The notes: generated from the sequence alone by a model not told the origin. A stretch of 64,000 nucleotides of DNA from Stenotrophomonas sp. Ste86 (GCF_024519465.1 NZ_JALJRW010000013.1:49286-113285), one strand, 5' to 3'; positions 1 through 8,771 are shown, counted from the first letter of the stretch. Numbers and translations are program-made.

Positions 1-2
1 AC

Positions 3-1031
3 CTGCACGGCGAGAAAGTGCCGCTGGCCGGCAACTTCACTGCGGCCTACGGCATGTGGCTGGCGCAGTCCGGCTTTGCCACGCAGTCGCTGCGCACCCT
101 GTTCGGGCTCAGCGAAGGCATCGGCGAACCGCATATGTACCTGATGCAGCCATGGGACCCCAACCGCCGCATCATCTTCATGCTGCACGGTCTGGGCAGC
201 AGCCCGGAGGCGTGGGTGAACGTGGCCAACGAGGTGATGGGCGACCCCGAACTGCGCAAGCACTTCCAGGTGTGGCAGGTGTATTACCCGACCAACGCGC
301 CGATCGCATTGAACCGCTACGAGATCAACCAGGCGTTCAACAACACGCTCAAGCACTTCGATCCCAACGGCAGCACGCCGGCGTCCAAGGACATGGTGTT
401 CATCGGCCACAGCATGGGCGGCGTGCTGGCGCGGTTGCTGGTCACCTCGTCGGGCGATGTGCTGTGGGACCAGCTGCTGGCCAACTACGACCTCAAGGGG
501 GAACGCCTCAAGCGCGTGGAAGCCAAGCTCGGTCCGCTGCTGCACTTCACCGCCGAACCGAACGTGGAACGCGCCATTTTCATTGCCGCCCCGCACAAGG
601 GCACCGACATCGCCGGCAACCGCGTCGGGCGTCTGATTGGGCGGTTGGTGCGCCTGCCGATCACCCTGCTGGGCAAGTTCGAGGATGTGTTCCAGACATT
701 GCAGCAGGCCGAAACGCAGTCCGCACAGCAGACCAAACTGCAGATCCCCAACAGCATCGACAACCTCAAGGCCAGCGATCCGTTCGTCAAGGCCGCCGGC
801 GCCCTGCCGATCGAGCCGGGCCTGAAGTACCACTCGATCATCGCCCAGCGCAAACCGGACGTGCCACTGCAGCAATCCGACGATGGCCTGGTGCCGTACT
901 GGAGCGCGCATCTGGACGGGGCGGTATCGGAGAAGGTGATCATCTCCGGGCACAGCGTGCAGGAAACCCCGCAGGCCGTGCTCGAGATCCGCCGCATCCT
1001 GCGCGAGGACCTCAAGGACGTCGGACACTGA
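3..1031 (+). CDS. alpha/beta hydrolase, 5' end outside window
   Basis: The reading frame is already open at the left edge, so the true start lies upstream; the GTG at 18 is probably internal. The visible part carries an alpha/beta-hydrolase core: an HGLGSS oxyanion-type loop, the nucleophile elbow GHSMGG, an Asp in the DDGLVPYW segment and a late His in SGHSVQ, which together make a plausible Ser-Asp-His triad. It resembles PGAP1/lipase-like serine esterases acting on lipid or ester substrates. The substrate cannot be read from the sequence. The gene converges on the MFS exporter gene, with 22 bases between the stop codons. Confidence 0.8.
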   Translation: MHGEKVPLAGNFTAAYGMWLAQSGFATQSLRTLFGLSEGIGEPHMYLMQPWDPNRRIIFMLHGLGSSPEAWVNVANEVMGDPELRKHFQVWQVYYPTNAPIALNRYEINQAFNNTLKHFDPNGSTPASKDMVFIGHSMGGVLARLLVTSSGDVLWDQLLANYDLKGERLKRVEAKLGPLLHFTAEPNVERAIFIAAPHKGTDIAGNRVGRLIGRLVRLPITLLGKFEDVFQTLQQAETQSAQQTKLQIPNSIDNLKASDPFVKAAGALPIEPGLKYHSIIAQRKPDVPLQQSDDGLVPYWSAHLDGAVSEKVIISGHSVQETPQAVLEIRRILREDLKDVGH

Positions 1032-1053
1032 GGCAGCACCGTCGCGTCGGCGA

Positions 1054-2427
1054 TCAGATCCGCCGCGCGACCAGCACGCCCAGCACCGCCAGCATCAGCA
1101 TGATCACGTACGTCAGCAGGTAGCCCACCACCACGTTGCCCTGCAGGAACAGGGCGAACAGCGAGCCGGACACCGCCAGCGTGGTGGCCACGGCCAGGGC
1201 CTCGCTCAACTGCAGGGCCGAGGTGTTGGCGCCCTGCTGCGCGGGCGGTGACAACGACAGGGTCAGCACCGACAGGCTCGGGTAGATCATGCCCATGCCC
1301 AGCCCGGTGATGCTCCAGCCGGCCAGCGCGCACCACAGCGGCACCGCCGGTTGCAGGGCCAGCGCGGTGACCACGATGCCCACGCTCATCAGCAGTGCGC
1401 CGCCGGTCAGCAGTTGGCGGCGCGACCAGCCGCGGCGTTGATGACCCTGCATCCACGACCCGCTGAACCAGCCCAGCGCGCCCAGGCTCAACGCCACCCC
1501 TGCAAACAAGGGACTCAGCCCGCGTTCGCGCTGCAGCAGCAACGGCAGGAACGCCTCGCAGCCGAAGAAGGCCGACGCGGCGATGCCACGCAGTGCGATC
1601 ACGCTGGGCAGGCCACGACGCAGCCGCAGCGTGCCGGCCGGCAGCAGCTTCCAACTGCACAACGCCAGCAACGCGATCGCTGGCAGCAGCATCGACACCG
1701 CTGCCCAGCCGCGCTGCTGGCCGCCGACGTACAGCAGCAGCGCGCCGACCGAGGCACCGATCGCCCAGCGCACCACCGTGCGGTTGCCCTTTGCCGCCCC
1801 GGCCGGGGCGAGGTTGCGCAGGGCAGGGCGCAGCAGCAGGGCGGCGGGAATGGCCAGCAGCGGCACGATCAGGAACACCCAGCGCCAGCCCAGGTGCTGC
1901 ACGATCAGCCCGCTGATGCCGGGGCCGATCAGCGAGGGCACCACCCAGCCGGCTGAAAACGCGGCGAACACGCGCGGCCGCATCGGCTCGGGGAAGGTCC
2001 GCCCGACCAGCACATACAGCGCCACCGAGATCGCCCCTGCGCCCAGCCCCTGCAGCAACCTTCCCAGCACCAGCACCGGCATGTGCTGGGCCAGCCCGGC
2101 CACCAGCAGGCCGGCGATGAAGCAGGCCAGGCCCAGCCACAACGGTCGCGCCGGCCCTTGCTGATCGCTCCAGCGCCCGGCCAGGGTCATGCCGATCACG
2201 CTGGTGGCCAGGGTGCCGCCGAACGCCAGGGCATACAGCGGCAGTCCGTCCAGCGCCTGGGCAACGGTTGGCATCGCCGCGGCCACTGCCAGCGCCTCGA
2301 AACCGTGCAGCGACACCAGCGCGACCATGCCGATGGTGGTGGCGCGATAGGCCGGCGACAGAATCGAGGGGATCGGGGTCTCCACCGCCGGGAGGGCGAC
2401 GGGTGGGGGTGCGGCATCAACGGACAT
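1054..2427 (-). CDS. MFS drug-efflux-type transporter, SoxR-controlled
   Basis: A predicted 457-residue inner-membrane permease of the major facilitator superfamily, with about 12-14 hydrophobic segments and the loop-2/3 motif (GRWSDQQGPARPLW) typical of H+-antiporters. Proteins of this type export drugs or redox-cycling compounds. I chose the ATG at 2427 because a GGAA lies seven bases before it; the ATG at 2442 (462 residues) is possible. The gene is divergent from soxR. The gap holds a SoxR-type operator inside a promoter with a 19-base spacer, which strongly suggests induction by redox-active agents. The natural substrate is unknown. Confidence 0.85.
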   Translation of the reverse strand: MSVDAAPPPVALPAVETPIPSILSPAYRATTIGMVALVSLHGFEALAVAAAMPTVAQALDGLPLYALAFGGTLATSVIGMTLAGRWSDQQGPARPLWLGLACFIAGLLVAGLAQHMPVLVLGRLLQGLGAGAISVALYVLVGRTFPEPMRPRVFAAFSAGWVVPSLIGPGISGLIVQHLGWRWVFLIVPLLAIPAALLLRPALRNLAPAGAAKGNRTVVRWAIGASVGALLLYVGGQQRGWAAVSMLLPAIALLALCSWKLLPAGTLRLRRGLPSVIALRGIAASAFFGCEAFLPLLLQRERGLSPLFAGVALSLGALGWFSGSWMQGHQRRGWSRRQLLTGGALLMSVGIVVTALALQPAVPLWCALAGWSITGLGMGMIYPSLSVLTLSLSPPAQQGANTSALQLSEALAVATTLAVSGSLFALFLQGNVVVGYLLTYVIMLMLAVLGVLVARRI

Positions 2428-2483
2428 GCGGATTCCAGACATCGGGGGAAGGACCGGACTTGCAGTGCATCCCGGCGGCGCGC

Positions 2484-2514
2484 AGGATGCCACCTGAACC
2501 AAGGTTGAGGTCAA
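2484..2514 (-). promoter_or_regulatory. SoxR box within the MFS promoter
   Basis: The near-perfect palindrome ACCTGAACCAAGGTTGAGGT (2492-2511) lies between a -35 TTGACC (minus strand, 2514-2509) and a -10 CATCCT (2489-2484). The spacer is 19 bases, the overlong spacing that MerR-family activators such as SoxR correct by twisting DNA. The palindrome also overlaps the GAGG ribosome-binding site of soxR, so the same site could repress soxR. The operator is inferred from the pattern and from SoxR biology. Confidence 0.75.
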
Positions 2515-2517
2515 GCA

Positions 2518-2952
2518 GTGATCGCGCAGGAACTGAGTGTAGGGGACGTGGCCAAACGGAGCGGCGTGGCCGTCTCGGCGTTGCATTTCTATGAGCGCAA
2601 AGGGCTTATCCGCAGCCTGCGCACGGCCGGCAACCAGCGCCGTTTCGCGCGCGACGTGTTGCGCCGGCTGGCGGTGATTCGCGTCGCCCAGCGCGTTGGC
2701 ATGCCGTTGGAGGCGGTGGCGACCGCGTTTGCGGCGCTGCCGGAGAACAAGACCCCGACCAAGGCCGAGTGGGCCCGGATGTCGGCGCTGTGGCGCAGCG
2801 AACTGGACCAGCGCATCGCGCAACTGCTGCTGCTGCGCGACCAGCTCACCGATTGCATCGGCTGCGGCTGCCTGTCGTTGAAGCGCTGTCGCCTGACCAA
2901 TCCCGAGGACGCACTGGGCGATCAGGGCGACGGCCCCCGCCGCTGGGAGTAG
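2518..2952 (+). CDS. soxR: redox-sensitive regulator SoxR
   Basis: A 144-residue MerR-family activator with an N-terminal winged helix-turn-helix (LSVGDVAKRSGVAVSALHFY), a dimerisation helix, and the cluster-binding motif CIGCGCLSLKRC near residues 119-130 (C-x2-C-x-C-x5-C). That motif holds the [2Fe-2S] cluster which senses superoxide or redox-cycling drugs. The start is GTG, with GAGG seven bases upstream. In non-enteric bacteria SoxR usually controls a few efflux and oxidoreductase genes directly, and here the adjacent divergent MFS gene is the obvious target. The stop codon TAG lies inside the first four bases of a GTAG repeat. Confidence 0.95.
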   Translation: MIAQELSVGDVAKRSGVAVSALHFYERKGLIRSLRTAGNQRRFARDVLRRLAVIRVAQRVGMPLEAVATAFAALPENKTPTKAEWARMSALWRSELDQRIAQLLLLRDQLTDCIGCGCLSLKRCRLTNPEDALGDQGDGPRRWE

Positions 2953-3018
2953 TGCCGGCCGCTGGCCGGCTCTCGTAGTGCCCTCCGTCGTCAGGAGCCG
3001 GCCAGCGGCCGGCACTAC
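2949..3018. repeat. GTAG (SMAG-type) REP pair, inverted
   Basis: Two 24-base elements face each other: forward at 2949-2972 and reverse at 2995-3018. Each starts with GTAG followed by the palindrome GCCGGCCGCTGGCCGGC. The pair can fold into a large hairpin in RNA. The soxR stop codon is made by the leading GTAG. Confidence 0.95.
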
Positions 3019-3062
3019 CGGTCCCGGTATGGCAGGGCATCGAGGTACCCGGCATGTGGGAG

Positions 3063-3086
3063 GTAGTGCCGGCCGCTGGCCGGCAC
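3063..3086 (+). repeat. single GTAG REP element
   Basis: A solitary copy of the GTAG-GCCGGCCGCTGGCCGGC element. It lies five bases before the stop codon of the minus-strand SDR gene, in the soxR/SDR convergent gap. Confidence 0.95.
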
Positions 3087-3091
3087 CGCCC

Positions 3092-3694
3092 TCACCACAC
3101 GGTGAACACCTGCCCGCTCTGCACGCCTTCCACGCTGCGCTGGTAGGCCAGCGACGCGCGATGGGCGGTCACCGGTTCGAAGCCGGGGAAGTAGGCGCCG
3201 TAATCGTCCATTGATTCGACCAGCACGTTCGGGCTGACCACGTTGATGCGCAGCCCACGCGGCAGCAGTTCGCAGGCCGCGCCGCGCACGAAACCCTCCA
3301 GCGCCGCATTGACCGAGGTGGCATTGGCGCCGTCGCGGATCGGCTGCGCGCTGACGATGCCACTGGTGAGGGTGATTGAACCGCCCGGGTTCAGATGGTG
3401 CTGGGCGACCAGGCTCAGCCGGACCTGGCCGAGCAGCTTGTCCTGCAGGCCCAGGTTGAACTGCGTCGGGCTCATCCCGGCCAGCGGGCCGAAATGCAGG
3501 CGTCCGGTGGTGGCGATCACCGCATCGACGTTCCCTACCTGCTGGAACAGCGCCTGCACGCTGGCATCGTCGGTCAGGTCGACCTGCGCATCGCCGCCGT
3601 GACGGCCGGCGCGGATCAGCTGGTGATGATGGCCGAGCGTGGCGGCTACGGCCTGGCCAAGGGTGCCGCTGGCGCCAACGAGAAGGATCTTCAT
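3092..3694 (-). CDS. short-chain dehydrogenase/reductase
   Basis: A 200-residue SDR with the N-terminal nucleotide-binding motif GASGTLGQ, an acidic VDLTDD segment, and a TSG stretch followed by a small-residue region. The usual YxxxK is not kept: the position after TSGIVSAQ reads ATSVNAALEG, so this belongs to the short atypical SDRs found beside LysR regulators. The substrate is unknown. It is divergent from the LysR gene at 3791, the standard arrangement for a regulator and its target. Confidence 0.85.
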   Translation of the reverse strand: MKILLVGASGTLGQAVAATLGHHHQLIRAGRHGGDAQVDLTDDASVQALFQQVGNVDAVIATTGRLHFGPLAGMSPTQFNLGLQDKLLGQVRLSLVAQHHLNPGGSITLTSGIVSAQPIRDGANATSVNAALEGFVRGAACELLPRGLRINVVSPNVLVESMDDYGAYFPGFEPVTAHRASLAYQRSVEGVQSGQVFTVW

Positions 3695-3762
3695 GAGAGG
3701 GGCTTCCGAAAGGTGTGCAGGCAGTCTGCGCCTGGATCGCCGGTTAGGTAACGGGCGTATGC

Positions 3763-3777
3763 TTTGTAGATTGCAAA
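3763..3777. promoter_or_regulatory. candidate LysR-type operator
   Basis: The inverted repeat TTTG-N7-CAAA contains a T-N11-A signature, the general LysR-family binding motif. It sits in the 96-base gap between the divergent SDR and LysR genes, 13 bases before the regulator's start. Position and motif fit autoregulation plus SDR control. The match is short, so confidence is moderate. Confidence 0.45.
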
Positions 3778-3790
3778 CCCGTGGTTACCA

Positions 3791-4675
3791 ATGGATACCT
3801 TGCGCTGCATGCAGGCCTTTGTCGCCGTGGTCGAACACGGCAGCTTCACTGCCGCCGCCGCGCACATGGCGGTGTCCTCGGTGATGGTCGGCAAGTACAT
3901 CCAGCAGCTGGAAGCCCACCTCGGCGTGCGCCTGCTGCAGCGGAACACCCGCCGCCAAAGCCTCACCGATGCCGGCCGCAACTATCTGGCCGGCTGCCGC
4001 ACCGTGCTGGAACAGGTGCAGCAGGCCGAGGCCAGCGTCGAAGGGCTGCAGGCGCAGCCGCAGGGCGTGCTGCGGATCAGCGCACCGGTCACCTGGGGCA
4101 GCTGCGTGCTGGCCCCGCTGGTGGCGCAGTACCTGGCCGCCTATCCGCAGGTGACCGTGGAGCTGGACTTGAGCAACCGGCGCGTGGACCTGATCGACGA
4201 ACAGTTCGATGCGGTGGTGCGCATGGGCCAGATCGGCTCGGCCGAATGGGTGGCGCGACCGTTACCGCCGTATGCCATGCAGATCTGCGCGGCGCCGTCC
4301 TACCTGCAGCGCAAGGGCATTCCGCAGCACCCGGCGGACCTGCGCGATCATGATTGCCTGACCCACCTGGCCTGGCGTGGTGGCCATGGTTGGCGCCTGC
4401 GCGGGCATCCCGAGCAGGACTGGTCGGCGCAGTCGCGCCTGCTCTGCAACGACGGCGACGGCCTGCGCCGCGCCGCCCTGGCCGGTGCGGGATTGATCCT
4501 GCAACCGGCAGTGTTGCTTGCCGAGGACATCGCCGCCGGGCGCCTGCAACCGGTGCTGGCCGACTACCTGCCCGAGCCGCGCCCGCTGCATCTGGTGTAC
4601 CTGCCTGATCGCCGGCCAAGACCGAAGCTGTCCAGCTTCGTGGATTTCCTGCTGGCCAACGTCCCGCCACGGTAG
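3791..4675 (+). CDS. LysR-family transcriptional regulator
   Basis: A 294-residue LysR regulator. The N-terminal helix-turn-helix spans roughly residues 1-60 (MDTLRCMQAFVAVVEHGSFT at the start) and a type-2 periplasmic-binding-like effector domain follows from about residue 90. The sequence resembles the large LysR group that controls a divergent SDR or quinone reductase gene. The effector is unknown. The TAG stop is supplied by the GTAG at the head of the following repeat. Confidence 0.92.
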   Translation: MDTLRCMQAFVAVVEHGSFTAAAAHMAVSSVMVGKYIQQLEAHLGVRLLQRNTRRQSLTDAGRNYLAGCRTVLEQVQQAEASVEGLQAQPQGVLRISAPVTWGSCVLAPLVAQYLAAYPQVTVELDLSNRRVDLIDEQFDAVVRMGQIGSAEWVARPLPPYAMQICAAPSYLQRKGIPQHPADLRDHDCLTHLAWRGGHGWRLRGHPEQDWSAQSRLLCNDGDGLRRAALAGAGLILQPAVLLAEDIAAGRLQPVLADYLPEPRPLHLVYLPDRRPRPKLSSFVDFLLANVPPR

Positions 4676-4917
4676 AGCCACGCCATGCGTGGCTGCGCTT
4701 CGTTCCGGCACCGCGCCAGCCACCCATGGGGTGGCTCTACCCCGGTCCGGGGGCGGCCAGGTAGAGCCACGCCAAGCGTGGCTGCTTTTCGTTCCGGCAC
4801 CGCGCCAGCCACCCATGGGGTGGCTCTACCCCGGTCAGGGGCCTCCAGGTAGAGCCACGCCATGCGTGGCTGCTTTTCGTTCCGGCACCGCGCCAGCCAC
4901 CCATGGGGTGGCTCTAC
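4672..4917. repeat. three tandem REP dimers between lysR and proC
   Basis: Three nearly identical 69-base units lie at 4672-4740, 4761-4829 and 4849-4917. Each is an inverted pair of GTAG elements with arms based on GAGCCACGCCATGCGTGGC and a CCACCCATGGGGTGG partner, separated by a conserved linker. Spacers are 20 and 19 bases. The block fills the convergent 3' gap of lysR and proC and probably acts as a bidirectional transcript end or mRNA stabiliser. Confidence 0.93.
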
Positions 4918-4924
4918 CGGTGGC

Positions 4925-5746
4925 TCAGTCGTTCGCCGCCGACAACGCTTGCCCGCGCCGGGTGGCGGCGTCGATCGCGCGTGCCACGATCGCTTCGAAG
5001 TCATCGCCCTGGAAGCTCTCGATCGCCGCCTGGGTGGTGCCGTTGGGCGAGGTCACGCGGCGGCGCAGTTCGGTGGGGGCCTCGCCGGATTCGTCCAGCA
5101 TGCGGCTGGCGCCGAGCAGGGTCTGCACCACCAGCGTGCGCGCCGCATCGGCCGGCAGTCCCTGGGCCACGGCGGCCGCTTCCATCGCTTCGGCAAGCAG
5201 GAACACATAGGCCGGGCCGCTGCCGGACACCGCGGTCACCGCGTCCATGCGCGCCTCATCGTCGATCCACACCGTGCGCCCCGCGCTGGCCAGCACCATG
5301 TCGGCCTGCGCGCGCTGGGCGACGCTGACGCCGGCGGTGGCGTACAGGCCGGTCACCCCGGCGCCGAGCAGGGCCGGCGTGTTGGGCATCGCCCGCACCA
5401 CTGCCGAGTTGCCGCCCAGCCAGCGTTCCAGCTGCGCGCTGGTGATGCCTGCGGCAATCGACAGCACCAGCGGCTGCTTCGCACGCGCCAGGTCCGACAG
5501 CGCGGCGCACACATCGCGCAGCACCTGCGGTTTCACCGCCAGCACCCACACCGTGCCTTGGGCGGCGGCCTCCGTGGCGCTGGCGTAAGTCTTCACGCCG
5601 AAGTCGGCGGTGAGCTGTTCGCGAAGCCCGGTGACGGGCTCGGCGACATGGATCTGCGCCGGCGCCACGCCTTGTCGGATCAGCCCGGCGATCAGGCTGC
5701 GGGCCATGTTGCCGCCGCCGATGAAAGTAAGCGGGGAAGCGCTCAT
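4925..5746 (-). CDS. proC: pyrroline-5-carboxylate reductase
   Basis: A 273-residue enzyme making proline by NAD(P)H reduction of pyrroline-5-carboxylate in the cytoplasm. It has the N-terminal Rossmann motif FIGGGNMARSLIAGLI and the C-terminal dimer/active-site signature VSGSGPAYVFLLAEAM, and the length is normal. The ATG at 5746 begins the conserved MSASPLTFIGGGNMA. It sits 32 bases downstream of yggS, as in many gammaproteobacteria, and is probably cotranscribed with it. Confidence 0.96.
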   Translation of the reverse strand: MSASPLTFIGGGNMARSLIAGLIRQGVAPAQIHVAEPVTGLREQLTADFGVKTYASATEAAAQGTVWVLAVKPQVLRDVCAALSDLARAKQPLVLSIAAGITSAQLERWLGGNSAVVRAMPNTPALLGAGVTGLYATAGVSVAQRAQADMVLASAGRTVWIDDEARMDAVTAVSGSGPAYVFLLAEAMEAAAVAQGLPADAARTLVVQTLLGASRMLDESGEAPTELRRRVTSPNGTTQAAIESFQGDDFEAIVARAIDAATRRGQALSAAND

Positions 5747-5778
5747 GCGATCTCCTTGGGAATGGGGTTGATGAAGCA

Positions 5779-6459
5779 TCAGGCCGCGCGCGGGCGCGTG
5801 CCGAACAGGGCGGTGCCGATCCGCACCATGGTCGCGCCATGGGCGATCGCGTCGGGATAATCCCCACTCATGCCCATCGACAGCGTATCCACCTGCGGAT
5901 ACGTCGCCGACAGCGACCGGAACAGGTCGCGCATGCGCTCGAAGGCCTGCTGGCGGCGTGCGGCATCGGGCCACGGCGCGGGGATGGCCATGAGCCCACG
6001 CAACCGCAGCTGTGGCGCGGCGCTGATCGCTGCCGCCAACGCCGGCACCGCCTCGGGATCGCAGCCGTGCTTGCTGTCCTCATCGTCGATGTTGACCTGG
6101 ATCAGCACGTTCAGCGGGGTGAGGGCGGCGGGTCGATGCGTAGCCAGTGCCGTCACCAGTTTGGGCCGGTCCACGCTCTGCACCCAGTCGAAGTGCCGGG
6201 CGGCCAGCTCGGCCTTGTTCGACTGCAGGTGGCCGATCAGGTGCCATTCCAGGCCCGCTGCGGCCAGCGCCTCGATTTTGCCCAGCGCTTCCTGCACGTA
6301 GTTCTCGCCGAACGCGCGCTGGCCCTGGGCGGCCAATGCCGCCACCGCCTCGGCCGGTTGGGTCTTGGACACGGCCAGCAGGGCAGGGTCTGGCCGTCCG
6401 GCGGCGGCGGCTGCGTTGTGCAGGTTCAGCAAAATCGTCGGCAGGGGCAGCGCGGACAC
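5779..6459 (-). CDS. yggS: YggS/PLPBP pyridoxal-phosphate homeostasis protein
   Basis: A 226-residue single-domain alanine-racemase-fold protein. The PLP-lysine segment is LLAVSKTQPAEAV, and FGENYVQEA, HLIGHLQSNK and the phosphate-binding SMGMSGDYPDAI are all kept. The family binds PLP without known catalysis and keeps free PLP and amino-acid pools in balance. It is divergent from pilT with an 86-base gap and leads into proC. Confidence 0.95.
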   Translation of the reverse strand: MSALPLPTILLNLHNAAAAAGRPDPALLAVSKTQPAEAVAALAAQGQRAFGENYVQEALGKIEALAAAGLEWHLIGHLQSNKAELAARHFDWVQSVDRPKLVTALATHRPAALTPLNVLIQVNIDDEDSKHGCDPEAVPALAAAISAAPQLRLRGLMAIPAPWPDAARRQQAFERMRDLFRSLSATYPQVDTLSMGMSGDYPDAIAHGATMVRIGTALFGTRPRAA

Positions 6460-6463
6460 GGGC

Positions 6464-6492
6464 GTTTTCCGGTAGATCAGGAACGCTATACT
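6464..6492 (+). promoter_or_regulatory. possible pilT promoter
   Basis: A good -10 hexamer TATACT (6487-6492) lies 54 bases before the pilT start, with a poor -35 (GTTTTC, 6464-6469) at 17 bases. The -10 match is convincing; the -35 is not. Confidence 0.4.
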
Positions 6493-6545
6493 GCCGCCCG
6501 GGGAAAGAACCTTCCAGTCGCAGCAGTCATGGGGAGTAGCAGCGC

Positions 6546-7583
6546 ATGGATATCGCCGAACTGTTGGCGTTTTCCGTAAAGAACAAAGCGTCGGATCTTC
6601 ATCTGTCGGCAGGCCTGCCGCCGATGATCCGCGTCGACGGCGATGTCCGTCGCATCAATATTCCGGCATTGGACCACAAGCAGGTACACGCGCTGGTCTA
6701 CGACATCATGTCGGACAAGCAGCGTCGCGATTACGAGGAATTCCTCGAGGTCGACTTCTCGTTCGAGATTCCGTCGCTGGCACGTTTCCGCGTCAACGCC
6801 TTCAACCAGAATCGTGGCGCCGGTGCGGTATTCCGCACCATTCCGTCCGAAGTGCTGACGCTGGAAGACCTGAACACGCCGCCGATTTTCCGCGAGCTGA
6901 TCGACCAGCCGCAGGGCCTGATCCTGGTCACCGGCCCGACCGGTTCGGGCAAGTCGACCACGCTGGCGGCGATGATCGACTACATCAACAAGAACGAATA
7001 CGGCCACATCCTCACCGTCGAGGATCCGATCGAATTCGTGCACACCTCGCAGAAGTGCCTGATCAACCAGCGCGAAGTGCATCGCGACACGCACGGCTTC
7101 AACGAAGCGCTGCGCTCGGCCCTGCGTGAAGATCCCGACATCATCCTGGTCGGCGAATTGCGCGATCTGGAAACCATCCGCCTGGCGTTGACCGCCGCGG
7201 AAACCGGCCACCTGGTGTTCGGCACGCTGCACACCAGTTCGGCGGCCAAGACCATCGACCGCATCATCGACGTGTTCCCCGCCGGCGAAAAGCCGATGGT
7301 GCGCTCGATGCTGTCCGAGTCGCTGCGCGCGGTGATCTCCCAGGCCCTGTTGAAGAAGGTCGGTGGCGGGCGTACCGCCGCGTGGGAAATCATGGTGGGC
7401 ACCCCGGCCATCCGCAACCTCATCCGCGAGGACAAGGTGGCGCAGATGTACTCCGCGATCCAGACCGGCCAGCAGATGGGCATGATGACCCTGGACCAGC
7501 ACCTGCAGGACCTGGTCAAGCGCAGCCTGATCACCCGCAACCAGGCGCGCGAGTACGCCAAGGACAAGCGGATTTTCGAATAG
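6546..7583 (+). CDS. pilT: type IV pilus retraction ATPase PilT
   Basis: A 345-residue hexameric secretion-type ATPase that depolymerises type IV pili at the inner-membrane base and so drives twitching motility and DNA uptake. It has an N-terminal PAS-like domain, Walker A GPTGSGKSTT (about residues 129-138), an Asp box, the Walker B region DPDIILVGELRD, the His box TGHLVFGTLHTSSA, and the C-terminal AIRNLIRE motif specific to PilT. It is followed by pilU after 51 bases that include a REP element. Confidence 0.97.
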   Translation: MDIAELLAFSVKNKASDLHLSAGLPPMIRVDGDVRRINIPALDHKQVHALVYDIMSDKQRRDYEEFLEVDFSFEIPSLARFRVNAFNQNRGAGAVFRTIPSEVLTLEDLNTPPIFRELIDQPQGLILVTGPTGSGKSTTLAAMIDYINKNEYGHILTVEDPIEFVHTSQKCLINQREVHRDTHGFNEALRSALREDPDIILVGELRDLETIRLALTAAETGHLVFGTLHTSSAAKTIDRIIDVFPAGEKPMVRSMLSESLRAVISQALLKKVGGGRTAAWEIMVGTPAIRNLIREDKVAQMYSAIQTGQQMGMMTLDQHLQDLVKRSLITRNQAREYAKDKRIFE

Positions 7584-7585
7584 TG

Positions 7586-7609
7586 GTAGTGCCGGCCGCT
7601 GGCCGGCTC
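7586..7609 (+). repeat. single GTAG REP between pilT and pilU
   Basis: One forward GTAG-GCCGGCCGCTGGCCGGC element starts three bases after the pilT stop and ends 25 bases before pilU. Its hairpin could stabilise pilT mRNA or lower pilU expression within a shared transcript. Confidence 0.93.
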
Positions 7610-7634
7610 CTGGAAACCTTCGGAGTACACCGCG

Positions 7635-8771
7635 ATGAGCACCACCACCATCGACTTCACCTCGTTCCTCAAACTGATGGCGCACCAGAAGGCGTCGGAC
7701 CTGTTCATCACCGCGGGCATGCCGCCGGCGATCAAGGTCAACGGCAAGATCTCGCCGATCACCCAGACCCCGCTGACGCCGCAGCAGAGCCGCGACATGG
7801 TGCTCAACGTGATGACGCCGGCGCAGCGCGAAGAGTTCGAAAAGACCCACGAATGCAACTTCGCCATCGGCCTGTCCGGTGTCGGTCGCTTCCGTGTGAG
7901 CTGCTTCTACCAGCGCAATCAGGTCGGCATGGTGCTGCGCCGGATCGAAACGCGCATCCCTACGGTTGAAGAGCTGAACCTGCCGCCGATCATCAAGACG
8001 CTGGCGATGACCAAGCGCGGCATCATCCTGTTCGTGGGCGCTACCGGTACCGGTAAATCCACCTCGCTGGCGGCAATGATCGGCTACCGCAACCACAACT
8101 CGACCGGGCACATCATCACCATCGAGGACCCGATCGAATTCGTGCACAAGCACGAAGGCTGCATCATCACCCAGCGTGAAGTGGGCATCGATACCGACAG
8201 CTGGGAAGCGGCGCTGAAGAACACCCTGCGCCAGGCACCGGACGTGATCATGATCGGCGAAGTGCGTACCCGCGAGGGCATGGACCACGCCATCGCGTTT
8301 GCCGAAACCGGTCACCTGGTGCTGTGCACGCTGCACGCCAACAACGCCAACCAGGCGATGGACCGCATCATCAACTTCTTCCCCGAAGACCGCCGCAACC
8401 AGCTGTTGATGGATCTGTCGCTGAACCTCAAGGGCGTGGTCGCCCAGCAGCTGGTGCCCTCGCCGGATGGCAAGTCGCGCAAGGTCGCGATGGAGATCAT
8501 GCTCGGCACGCCGCTGGTGCAGGACTACATTCGCGATGGCGAAATCCACAAGCTCAAGGAAGTGATGAAGGAGTCGGTGCAGCTGGGCATGCGTACCTTC
8601 GACCAGAGCCTGTTCGAGCTGTACCAGGCCGGCGAGATCAGCTACGAGGACGCCCTGCGTTACGCCGACTCGCAGAACGAAGTGCGCCTGCGCATCAAGC
8701 TGTCCCAGGGCGGGGATGCGCGCACGTTGTCGCAGGGCCTGGACGGGGTGGAGATCTCCGAAATGCGCTGA
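7635..8771 (+). CDS. pilU: PilT-dependent accessory ATPase PilU
   Basis: A 378-residue PilT paralogue that assists forceful pilus retraction. It has Walker A GATGTGKSTS, Walker B PDVIMIGEVRT, the His box TGHLVLCTLHANNANQ, and a C-terminal extension beyond residue 345 ending in SQGLDGVEISEMR. That extension and the order pilT-pilU identify it. The leader between the two genes carries a GGAG eleven bases before the ATG. Confidence 0.96.
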   Translation: MSTTTIDFTSFLKLMAHQKASDLFITAGMPPAIKVNGKISPITQTPLTPQQSRDMVLNVMTPAQREEFEKTHECNFAIGLSGVGRFRVSCFYQRNQVGMVLRRIETRIPTVEELNLPPIIKTLAMTKRGIILFVGATGTGKSTSLAAMIGYRNHNSTGHIITIEDPIEFVHKHEGCIITQREVGIDTDSWEAALKNTLRQAPDVIMIGEVRTREGMDHAIAFAETGHLVLCTLHANNANQAMDRIINFFPEDRRNQLLMDLSLNLKGVVAQQLVPSPDGKSRKVAMEIMLGTPLVQDYIRDGEIHKLKEVMKESVQLGMRTFDQSLFELYQAGEISYEDALRYADSQNEVRLRIKLSQGGDARTLSQGLDGVEISEMR

